This document shows, piece by piece, positions 26,257 to 33,382 of a stretch of DNA of 43,161 nucleotides (position 1 is the first letter of the stretch; each line of letters starts with the position of its first letter). Source of the stretch: CAZOEL01 sp964578835 (lineage in GTDB: Bacteria > Desulfobacterota > Syntrophobacteria > Syntrophobacterales > Syntrophobacteraceae). The stretch spans positions 1-43,161 of the forward strand of contig CAZOEL010000061.1 in assembly GCA_964578835.1 (NCBI GenBank), given 5' to 3'. Position numbers and translations under genes: made by a program. The notes under the pieces were generated by a model that saw only the letters and a program-made list of their open reading frames with translations, was not told where the DNA came from and made no database searches.

Positions 26257-27003
26257 CTATTCCAAGCCCTGCTCTTCATAGAGCTTTTGCATCGCATCCG
26301 TGTACGATCCGTCATCTCGATAGATGAAGAAAGGCGGCGAAACGCGCAACTCCTCGCCTCCTCCTTTGCGGAATTCCGCAAGCGCAAGACGTCCCGGCCC
26401 GGTCGCATGCGAATGAATGACAGTCAGATCCTTCGCGCTGAAACCATGCCGCCCCGCCGTTATCAAAAGATGATCCAGGCGCGAGGCGGGATAGATGACA
26501 GAAAGGCGTCCGCCATGGGGAAGCAGATATTTCCCGGCGGCAAAAACATCGGAAACGGACGACGCAAGCTCATGCCTGGCCACGGCCTTCTGCCTTTCCG
26601 GGTTGACCCTCCCCGTATCGACGCGTCTGTAAGGCGGATTACTCACCAGCAGGTCAAAGCTCCCGGAAGGAAAATAATCGGCAACCCTCTTCAAATCGCC
26701 TTCTTGGATCCGCACCCGGTCCGAATAACCGTTGATTTCGACATTTCTCCTCGCCAGAGCAGCCATTTCGGGTTGAATCTCCAGGCCAACCAAGCGAGAT
26801 CCCTTGTTCCGAAAGGCTAAAATCAGCAGTATGACTCCGCATCCGGTTCCAAGATCGAGAATGCGGTCCTCGGGTTTGATCTTGGTCAGTCCGGCGATCA
26901 ATACCGCATCGAGAGAGAAGCGATATCCTTTTTTTTCCTGGTAGATGAGGAGCTTCCCTCCAAAAAGGGAATCGGCGCGGACGGGTCGAGCTTCATCTAC
27001 CAG
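26257..27003 (-). CDS. tRNA1(Val) A37 N6-methyltransferase-like (TrmN6 type), possible CTG start
   Basis: A class I methyltransferase with motif I ILDLGTGCGVILLILA and the N6-adenine/glutamine motif NPPY (VSNPPYRR). The family-typical N-terminus ADSLFGGKLLIYQEKKGYR, then FSLDAVLIAG, extends upstream of the first usual start codon (TTG 26901). The only codon near a ribosome site in this frame is CTG 27003, 7 bases behind GGAGG. An ATG at 26996 (touching the stop of the DUF1015 gene) is in another frame. So this is either a CTG start or a one-base frameshift near the 5' end. The specific tRNA target is inferred from family likeness only. Confidence 0.75.
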   Translation of the reverse strand: MVDEARPVRADSLFGGKLLIYQEKKGYRFSLDAVLIAGLTKIKPEDRILDLGTGCGVILLILAFRNKGSRLVGLEIQPEMAALARRNVEINGYSDRVRIQEGDLKRVADYFPSGSFDLLVSNPPYRRVDTGRVNPERQKAVARHELASSVSDVFAAGKYLLPHGGRLSVIYPASRLDHLLITAGRHGFSAKDLTVIHSHATGPGRLALAEFRKGGGEELRVSPPFFIYRDDGSYTDAMQKLYEEQGLE

Positions 27004-28343
27004 GGGGCGACCTCCTCGGCAATTATCGGGCGCACGATCATTCCGCTCCCGACCTTGGGATAAAAATAGGTGGACTTGTGAGGCATCACGAGCCCTGCAG
27101 TCGCCACTTCCTGCACCTGCTCCATGCGTGTGGAGTTGATGAAGAAGCCAGCCTCGTACTTTCCGGAGCGCACATCTGAATAGGCATCCGTCATATCGTG
27201 CTTGAAATGGATGTTATCGGCATTTGAAAGAAAAACATCGGAAAGGTTGAGGATCTTTCTTAGAATCAACTGGTCCAGGATCACCACGTCAAGGCTTTGG
27301 AGGGCGCCGGCGATGCCCTTTTCAGACAAATAATGCGTCACCGCTGAGGGTTTGGCCGTCAGCAAATAGAGCGATTCCGATTTGCCGTGATAGAAGCCAA
27401 TGCTGCTCGCCTTTCTCGCTCCCGCTCCCTCAAGAGCGGCGCGCCACTCAGTCTTTCCTCTCTCGTCGGCCCCAAAACGCAGAACGTCGAAATACCCTTC
27501 GGCGGCGGCAAGGAAGGCTTTAGAATCCCAGTCCTCCAGAGATCTCAAAAGCCTATGCGTTGGCAAAATAGTAAGCCCTCTCTGATTCAGATTAGAGAGG
27601 TAAATCATGATGTATTCAAACGAAGCCTTACTGCCCGCTTGTGGAAAGCGCTCCCGCATAAGCGCGCGGTAATTGAGCGCAGTTTCATAACGATGATGGC
27701 CGTCCGCAATAAAGATCGGCTTATCCGCAATGAGATCTCTCGCTTGTTTGAGACTGCTTTCTTCCTCTACGCGCCAGAGGCGATGCTCCATGCCATGGCG
27801 GTCCACAAAACGGATGAGCGGCTCGGAATCCCTGCCCGCCTTGAGCGATTTGTCGATAGCCTCCTGCGGGTCCGAATAGAGAGCGAAAACCGGACTGAAA
27901 TTCGCATGGCAGGCGAGCATCAACTGAAGACGCTCGTCTTTGGCCGCCTGAAAAGTCCTCTCATGAGGACGGACTCGGCCCGAGCTAAAGTCCTCGAGGC
28001 GCAACATGCACAGGAAGCCGCAGCGCGTCAGACGAGCGCCGGAGGAGAGTGAATAATCAAGCTCGTAATAGTAAATCGCCGGTTTATCATCCCGGAGGAG
28101 AACGCCCTCCCGCCGCCATTCCCGCAAGCAATCGGCCGACCGGGTGTGGACATTGTTTTGAGCCGTATCCTCGGGTGTAGACTTTCCCAACTCCAAACGA
28201 ATCATATTGTAAGGACTCAATTGGTAGAAACAGTCCTGTTCTTGAGGCGAAATCACATCATAAGGAGGAATGACCACCTTGGAGAAGTCGGATATCTTGT
28301 TCGAGTCATAATAAAGCCCACGGAAAGGGGCAATTTCAGGCAT
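26997..28343 (-). CDS. DUF1015 family protein
   Basis: 448 residues of the DUF1015 family, with the conserved start APFRGLYYDSNKISDFSKV, VIPPYDVISP, and the highly conserved IADGHHRYETALNYR around residue 215. Relatives are soluble and widespread; the activity is not established, although a link to serine metabolism kinase-type activity has been proposed for some members. The ribosome site is AAAGGA before ATG 28343. It is the first gene of a unit with the methyltransferase (overlapping end) and fabH. Confidence 0.88.
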   Translation of the reverse strand: MPEIAPFRGLYYDSNKISDFSKVVIPPYDVISPQEQDCFYQLSPYNMIRLELGKSTPEDTAQNNVHTRSADCLREWRREGVLLRDDKPAIYYYELDYSLSSGARLTRCGFLCMLRLEDFSSGRVRPHERTFQAAKDERLQLMLACHANFSPVFALYSDPQEAIDKSLKAGRDSEPLIRFVDRHGMEHRLWRVEEESSLKQARDLIADKPIFIADGHHRYETALNYRALMRERFPQAGSKASFEYIMIYLSNLNQRGLTILPTHRLLRSLEDWDSKAFLAAAEGYFDVLRFGADERGKTEWRAALEGAGARKASSIGFYHGKSESLYLLTAKPSAVTHYLSEKGIAGALQSLDVVILDQLILRKILNLSDVFLSNADNIHFKHDMTDAYSDVRSGKYEAGFFINSTRMEQVQEVATAGLVMPHKSTYFYPKVGSGMIVRPIIAEEVAPW

Positions 28344-28658
28344 CTTGCAAAATCCTTTCTAATCAAGCTTATAGGGAGCGCGAGGGCCGGCCCTGGAATA
28401 AGGAGAACAGGCTTCGAAGGAATTCTTGCTATCACAGGTCATCTCATTTTACAAGCGGAGCCTCATGATGCTCTGCAGCATAAATCCAAAGACGTCCGCA
28501 TAAGATAACAATCCTCTTATGCTTCATATTTCTCTATTGCACTAAGACGCATATACATGGTAAATAGCCATTTCCATAACAACTAATTGATTAAGAGCAC
28601 ATTTATTGAATTCGCCGGCAGCTTCTTGCAGAACGCCAAGGCGCCGAGGATCGGGGAA
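28344..28658. other. Divergent intergenic region
   Basis: It separates the minus-strand DUF1015 gene from the plus-strand peptidase gene. AT-rich stretches near 28500-28600 could hold promoters for both sides, but no pair of boxes with proper spacing stands out. Confidence 0.4.
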
Positions 28659-29483
28659 ATGCGCATATCTCTTTTTCTTGTCTTAATATCAGGGATATTG
28701 GCTCTTGACGCCACCCTTGCAAGTACTGCTCCTCCTGCGGTTTGCAGCGACAAGATCAACTCCATACCGGATTTGACTCAAACTGATCCCAAAGCTCGCT
28801 TTCCACACGGAGGTATCCATTACTGCGGTCCGACAGCAGTATCAAACTCCCTCATGTGGCTGGCGCAAAACGGCTACGATAAGCTAATGCCTCCCAGCGC
28901 CGGAAGAAATGAAAGCCAGGCGGAAATGGCCATGCTTCTTGCGTCCGAAAAGTATATGAACACAACTCTCGAGCACGGCACCTCTCCCACAGACATTCTG
29001 ATCGGCATTTCCCGTTACTTGCGTGACTGTGGATATCGATACAAAGAACTGGAATACCAAGGATGGCGAAGACATCCCCGAAAGTTCACAACCGGGATTG
29101 CCGTTCCTCAATTGGATTGGATCAAGAAAAGCTTGATAGGACCATCGGCCGTGTGGCTGAATGTGGGCTGGTATGAGCACAGTTCTGAAGAAAACAGCTA
29201 TTCGCGCATCGGGGGACATTGGGTTACTCTGGCCGGCTTCGGCGTCGACGCCAACGGAAGAGAAGATCCCTCCATCTTGATAATCCACGACCCGTCTCCT
29301 CAAAGGGGTAAGCCTTACGCCAACGAGTACGTGCGGGTTGAGCGGATCGACACTGAGGGGATGATTATATCGGGCGAAAAATCCACTCAAGCGAAGGGCT
29401 TCTTTAAGCTGACCGATGGATTGCGTAAAAAACGAAGCGCCGATTGCGCTATCCTCGATGGAGCCATCTCGCTCCGGATGTGA
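28659..29483 (+). CDS. Exported C39-like (papain-fold) peptidase
   Basis: A 274-residue exported protein. The start is ATG 28659 behind GAGGA, giving the signal peptide MRISLFLVLISGILALDATLA. The mature part has the papain-fold pattern: Cys56 in HYCGPTAVSNSL, His187 in IGGHWVTLAGFG and Asp211 in LIIHDPSPQ, a full Cys-His-Asp triad. No ABC-transporter domain is attached, unlike bacteriocin-processing C39 enzymes. It probably acts in the periplasm or outside on an unknown protein. No partner gene lies beside it on this strand. Confidence 0.7.
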   Translation: MRISLFLVLISGILALDATLASTAPPAVCSDKINSIPDLTQTDPKARFPHGGIHYCGPTAVSNSLMWLAQNGYDKLMPPSAGRNESQAEMAMLLASEKYMNTTLEHGTSPTDILIGISRYLRDCGYRYKELEYQGWRRHPRKFTTGIAVPQLDWIKKSLIGPSAVWLNVGWYEHSSEENSYSRIGGHWVTLAGFGVDANGREDPSILIIHDPSPQRGKPYANEYVRVERIDTEGMIISGEKSTQAKGFFKLTDGLRKKRSADCAILDGAISLRM

Positions 29484-29562
29484 AGCATTCTGTTACGCCC
29501 GCAGGCGCTTTAAGAAACGCATAAAATGAAAAATGGGTGACTCTGCCGGTCGTCAAAATGGA

Positions 29563-29592
29563 TCAACCCTATTCGATATCGAATAGGGTTGA
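29563..29592. repeat. Perfect 30-bp palindrome
   Basis: TCAACCCTATTCGAT followed directly by its exact complement, without a loop spacer. It lies between the convergent peptidase and rhodanese genes. No T run is attached on the plus strand. It may act as a two-way terminator or as a protein-binding site. Confidence 0.7.
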
Positions 29593-29632
29593 GGAGTCGA
29601 ACGGGCTTCAAACTCTCAAGGCTTTCCGCAGG

Positions 29633-30043
29633 CTAAACCTGATTCGGAGCCTCTCCCTCCGGAGACGCTTCCCCACGGTAATCCCTACGCCCCATAGGCC
29701 ACCGGGAGTCATCCGTTTTATCTACGGGATAGTCAGCCGTAGACCACGCCTCCCATCCGCCCTTTAAAGCGTAAACTTTCTGAAACCCCATATCCATAAG
29801 CTGCCGCGCCGCACCGGCGCTAGTGCCCTCACTGGGTCAAGCGCAATAAAGGACCAGGGTCTTGTTCCTGTCGTATTTGTCGGCCCAGGAAGAAACATCG
29901 CCTCGATCTTCATGAACCGCCCCTTTGACCTTAAAAGCCGCTTTTTGCCATTGTTCTTCGCTTCTAAGGTCAACAACAAAGACATCTTGATTATCAAGCA
30001 TCTCTTTGAGATCGTCTTTATCTATCTTGGATACTTCCGTCAT
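29633..30043 (-). CDS. Rhodanese-like sulfurtransferase, candidate selenoprotein (UGA = Sec69)
   Basis: A single-domain rhodanese of 136 residues if the in-frame TGA at 29839-29837 is read through as selenocysteine. Before it: MTEVSKIDKDDLKEMLDNQD, VFVVDLRSEEQW and LVLYCA. After it: PSEGTSAGAARQLMDMGFQ and VYALKGGWEAW, all standard rhodanese segments, ending at TAG 29633-29635. Relatives commonly have YCACPSE, with the second Cys where the TGA lies. Counting to the following Ser-Ala, that is the catalytic cysteine position. A GC-rich hairpin follows the TGA. The ribosome site GGAGG precedes ATG 30043. Alternatives are a nonsense mutation or a sequencing error, but the intact 67-residue downstream domain argues against old decay. 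Confidence 0.72.
29806..29820 (-). promoter_or_regulatory. Candidate bacterial SECIS hairpin
   Basis: On the minus strand, GCGCC-GGTGC-GGCGC forms five G-C/C-G pairs around a 5-base loop that begins with GG. It lies 16 bases after the TGA, with 21 bases from the TGA to the loop. A G in the first two loop positions and this spacing are what bacterial SECIS elements require for SelB. It is within the coding region, as expected in bacteria. It was judged by eye only. Confidence 0.55.
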
Positions 30044-30161
30044 GATTTACCTCCTTGGTCAATGCCCAAAGCAGCTGACATCCGCATCAACAAGATAATC
30101 ACTCACCTGGCGGCGCGTTTTGAAGGGGGAGTGTTCTCCCTACGGCATACGCAACGCTATC

Positions 30162-30314
30162 TCATAAATAAGGGCTAAACGCCATTGAAACGCATGCTTC
30201 TATCGCGCCGAACAGAAAGACTGCTCCACGCAGTACGCTCGGATTTTCGGAAACGGCCTCCTGCAAATAAAACAACAGGGCAACAAAGAACAGTGTAATG
30301 GTTAGATTCAGCAT
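30162..30314 (-). CDS. Small two-helix membrane protein
   Basis: A 50-residue frame starting MLNLTITLFFVALLFYLQEA at ATG 30314, behind GAGGG with 6-base spacing. It has two hydrophobic stretches (about 4-17 and 31-48) joined by a short polar loop VSENPSVLRG. It lies between the transglutaminase-like gene and the rhodanese, all on the minus strand. I do not recognise a family. The good ribosome site and membrane pattern support it, but its small size leaves doubt. 30315-30512 shows nothing else. Confidence 0.5.
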   Translation of the reverse strand: MLNLTITLFFVALLFYLQEAVSENPSVLRGAVFLFGAIEACVSMAFSPYL

Positions 30315-30512
30315 TGGATTTCCCTCGTACTAGTTAGAACTTGAAGTGAACATGAGCATCGGAATCGAGACGATCTTTTTATCACAGCAGAATTACAATT
30401 TACAACGAGAATCATAACCTCACGTCAGGTTCTCATTTGTTGAGATCCCCGCCCAACAATTTGCCCGGGAATATCAGGATCAAGAATTCCGGCATCTTCA
30501 TCGTCTCTCTTC

Positions 30513-31229
30513 TTATTCTCTTATGACTTCCTCCAGCTCGAAGTTGCGGGCCCCTTCGGCTCTATTTTCGCAAGTCGATTTTATCCAGCTCTCAACCTGC
30601 TCTCGCCCATAGAACTCCGTCCACACAGCCACGATATCATCGACGGGCACATCCGCGTAAATCCCCCTGAAATGGACATATTCCATGAACTTCCTTCTCT
30701 CTTCATTATAGGGCTGAAAAAGAGAGTCGTCATGTCCGTTGAATTCGAGGGGCAACACTTTGTGCCTTTCACACAGCTCCTTATTGAAGGCCGGGGTAGC
30801 CTTAACCCACTTTCCTTCCAGATGGAGCTCGACATAGGCATGGTATGGAAAGAGATCTCCCCCCCAATACTCGATAAGCTGTTTAGTGGCGAGGTGATTC
30901 TTCACATCCGCAAATCCCAGGCGGCAAGGAATCCCGCGAGCTCTTGCCAGCGCACAAAGCAACGATGCTTTAGGGATGCAAAATCCGCGCCCCTGCCGGA
31001 GAACCTCGCTTGACCGATAATGTTCGGGCAGATGAAACGGCGTATACGGATCGTATCGAATGCCGTCTCTCACTGCGAGGTAGAGCTTTACCGAAGCTTC
31101 AACCGGGTCTTTGACGTCGCCGGCGATCTTCGCGCAGTATTCTCGTATTTCTGGGTGATCGCTGTCTATGATTGAGGTAGGAGATAAAAAGGGCAGAAAT
31201 TCTTCCGGAAAATCCTTGACGGTCATCAT
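30513..31229 (-). CDS. Transglutaminase-like domain protein
   Basis: A 238-residue cytoplasmic-looking protein of the COG1305 transglutaminase-like group. Cys84 lies in GRGFCIPKASLLCALAR and His130 in FPYHAYVEL. The place of the third residue reads KATPAFN instead of the usual VDP, so the catalytic Asp appears replaced by Thr145. Many relatives with the following LPLEFNGHDDSLF motif seem to share this, so it may be a family trait. The start is ATG 31229, 8 bases from AAAGGA (an ATG at 31235 is too close). It follows the coiled-coil gene by 30 bases, so they are likely one operon. Confidence 0.75.
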   Translation of the reverse strand: MMTVKDFPEEFLPFLSPTSIIDSDHPEIREYCAKIAGDVKDPVEASVKLYLAVRDGIRYDPYTPFHLPEHYRSSEVLRQGRGFCIPKASLLCALARARGIPCRLGFADVKNHLATKQLIEYWGGDLFPYHAYVELHLEGKWVKATPAFNKELCERHKVLPLEFNGHDDSLFQPYNEERRKFMEYVHFRGIYADVPVDDIVAVWTEFYGREQVESWIKSTCENRAEGARNFELEEVIRE

Positions 31230-31259
31230 ATGCATATTCCTTTCAAGCGCCTCTCCGCA

Positions 31260-31940
31260 CTACCTCCTTGGAGGGACAGAATTCATTACATCGGCTATGA
31301 ATTCCGCTCTGGCGTTGGGATCGACAATAGCCACACCCACTATGTCATCGAGTCGGTCCATGATCAGCCGAACGGCGGCCTGCGCCCTCTCAGCGCCGTA
31401 TTCTTCACGCGCTTCCAATAAAAGCCAGACAAGCCTCGCCATCGAAAGAGCCAGCTCTGAAGAAGCCTGATGGATCGATTCGATCTGGCGCCCCATCGAT
31501 TCGACTCGGCCGCTCAACTCTCGAATGTTTGCTTCTTCAGCCCTGAGGGTGGCTTCCAACAGTTTGAAATTTTCCAGAGAGGCATGCGCCGCCTTCCTCT
31601 CTTCTTCCACCTTCACGCGCACATCGTCTGCTTCCGAGGCTACAAGCACAAGAGATTCCTTCTTCGCGGCAACCTCTTTTCTCAAATCAGTCAGAACAGC
31701 TTCCATATCACTGAGGGCGCATTCCTTTTCGTTTTGAATCTCCTTTTGAAAAGCCTCGAGTCCCGGAACCTTCCATTGAAGCCGTTGGAGCCAGTCATAA
31801 TTGGCGATTGTCCATCCACTCAACAGCGAAAAAAGGAGAAGAATCGCAGCAAGCGAATTTTCAATCCGTTTCCTCAACGCAAGGATGATCGTCAAACCAA
31901 AGATCATAACGAAGACGATTAGCGCAATAACCTCTTTCAT
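31260..31940 (-). CDS. Membrane-anchored coiled-coil protein of unknown function
   Basis: 226 residues. Two N-terminal membrane helices (about residues 4-21 and 29-45) are followed by a long heptad-rich coiled coil (about 60-160, with repeated Glu/Lys such as MEAVLTDLRKEVAAKKESL), then a helical C-terminal segment ending VMNSVPPRR. The start is ATG 31940 after AAAGGAGG; an open frame back to 32003 lacks support. No family is recognised. Placed directly before the transglutaminase-like gene, it may be its partner, but that is only inference from position. Confidence 0.65.
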   Translation of the reverse strand: MKEVIALIVFVMIFGLTIILALRKRIENSLAAILLLFSLLSGWTIANYDWLQRLQWKVPGLEAFQKEIQNEKECALSDMEAVLTDLRKEVAAKKESLVLVASEADDVRVKVEEERKAAHASLENFKLLEATLRAEEANIRELSGRVESMGRQIESIHQASSELALSMARLVWLLLEAREEYGAERAQAAVRLIMDRLDDIVGVAIVDPNARAEFIADVMNSVPPRR

Positions 31941-32338
31941 GGCGTATTTTCCTCCTTTGAAAGATGAGGTCTTATCCAGCCGGTCCGTGAGCCCCGTGAA
32001 CAATCGAAGAGGCGGGGCGCTGAAAGCGAAGCTACACCATTGACATGCGCAATGGTTGACGGAAAGCTTTCAGCCTGCGCCGCATCGAATGAAGATAGCA
32101 TAGTCGGCTGTATTTCTCAGGGTTTTTCTTGGAAGGCCCGCCACAGCCATTCTGCGACATGAAAAGAAGGACATCGATGAGCAGCTTGATCCTCATCTTC
32201 AAAAATGTTTTATTGTAAGAGTTGAATGATGCGGAGGGGCATCTTCAATGGTTTGGATCGCTGCTCAGAGGCGTCAGCTAATTGAAATTCCTTGTGATAG
32301 CTACGAATAAACTCCACCTGTTGAACCGAGGTTTACGT
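31941..32338. other. Divergent intergenic region
   Basis: About 400 bases between the coiled-coil gene (minus) and the NUDIX gene (plus). No gene, repeat or convincing promoter was seen. Confidence 0.4.
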
Positions 32339-32893
32339 ATGGAAGAGAGAATCAAGACACTCGGCACGCTCTATGCCAACCATTTCAGCGCCCACTTGGA
32401 GAGGGTTCGATTGAGAACCGGCAAGCTCACGGAGCGCATCAAAATAGATCATCCGGAGGCGGCCGCCATTGCGCCTTTTCTCGATTCCAAAAGCATTCTC
32501 ATGGTTCGCCAGTGGCGCTACGCCATAGGCCGGGAGACATTGGAAATCCCAGCGGGAAAGGTCGATCCGGGCGAAGATCTCGACAAATGCGCGCACCGCG
32601 AGCTCCATGAAGAAACGGGCTACTTGGCCGAGCGGATGATTCCCCTGTTCGGCTATTACCCAGCTATTGGGTATTCCAATGAGGTGATTCGCATTTATGC
32701 GGCTTCGGGACTGCGGCGCGTTTCCCATGAACAGGACACGGACGAGATCGCTAAGGTCGAAGTCGTCCGGCTGGATGCAATATTCGATATGATTGCGCGA
32801 GGCCTCATTCAGGACGGAAAGACCGTCATCGCCGTCTCTCTTTTTCGAGCGAAGCAGGAACGCGGAGAAATCCCCGCGGATTTCTTCGGCTGA
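32339..32893 (+). CDS. NUDIX hydrolase, ADP-ribose pyrophosphatase type
   Basis: 184 residues. The Nudix box spans residues 73-95: G73x5E79x7REL.EETGY, complete with metal-binding glutamates E91 and E92. The preceding QWRYAIGRETLEIPAGKVDPGE is typical of ADP-ribose pyrophosphatases (NudF type), which cleave ADP-ribose to AMP and ribose-5-phosphate. The start is ATG 32339 behind GAGG; a TTG at 32282 is not supported. It is followed 12 bases later by the GreA-like gene, so they are co-transcribed. Confidence 0.85.
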   Translation: MEERIKTLGTLYANHFSAHLERVRLRTGKLTERIKIDHPEAAAIAPFLDSKSILMVRQWRYAIGRETLEIPAGKVDPGEDLDKCAHRELHEETGYLAERMIPLFGYYPAIGYSNEVIRIYAASGLRRVSHEQDTDEIAKVEVVRLDAIFDMIARGLIQDGKTVIAVSLFRAKQERGEIPADFFG

Positions 32894-32905
32894 AACAAGA
32901 CCGCC

Positions 32906-33376
32906 ATGAAAAAAGCGCCTATCACCCGTCTGGGCTACTATCGTCTACTGAAGGAGCTTGCCTACCTGCGGCGCGTCGTACGCCCGCAGGTGATCGAAGA
33001 GCTTCAGGATGCGCGGGCTTTTGGCGTCAAACAGGATAACCAGCAGTATTTGATCGCCAGGGAACGGCATCTGGTATTGCAGAGGAAAATTCAGGACCTG
33101 GAGAAGAAACTGGCGGAATGTGAAATTGTCGTGGGTCGCAAATTCCGCTTCAAGCAGGCTGCCTTTGGAACCGTCATTTTGATCCAAAACACGCAAACGG
33201 GGCAGGAACTGCAATATCAATTGGTCGGTCCGTATGAATCCGATGTAAATGATGGGAAGCTTTCGGTAGAATCACCGGTTGGCAGATGCCTGATGGGGCG
33301 GAATGAAGGAGAGGAAGTAACGGTTCACACCCCTTCGGGGGCCCGGATCTATCGCATCATTTCCATCCAGCTCTGA
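32906..33376 (+). CDS. GreA/GreB-type factor with altered tip residues
   Basis: 156 residues with the two Gre domains: an N-terminal coiled coil (about 1-75) and a C-terminal FKBP-like domain (VILIQNTQTGQELQYQLVGPYE, then LSVESPVGRCLMGRNEGEEV). Gre factors enter the RNA polymerase secondary channel and use two acidic tip residues, Asp41 and Glu44 in E. coli GreA, to trigger transcript cleavage. Here the tip reads GVKQDNQQY, so the positions are Val41 and Asp44. Loss of Asp41 suggests reduced or no cleavage activity, so it may compete with or modulate other secondary-channel factors. It is 12 bases after the NUDIX gene. Confidence 0.82.
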   Translation: MKKAPITRLGYYRLLKELAYLRRVVRPQVIEELQDARAFGVKQDNQQYLIARERHLVLQRKIQDLEKKLAECEIVVGRKFRFKQAAFGTVILIQNTQTGQELQYQLVGPYESDVNDGKLSVESPVGRCLMGRNEGEEVTVHTPSGARIYRIISIQL

Positions 33377-33382
33377 GCCTCT

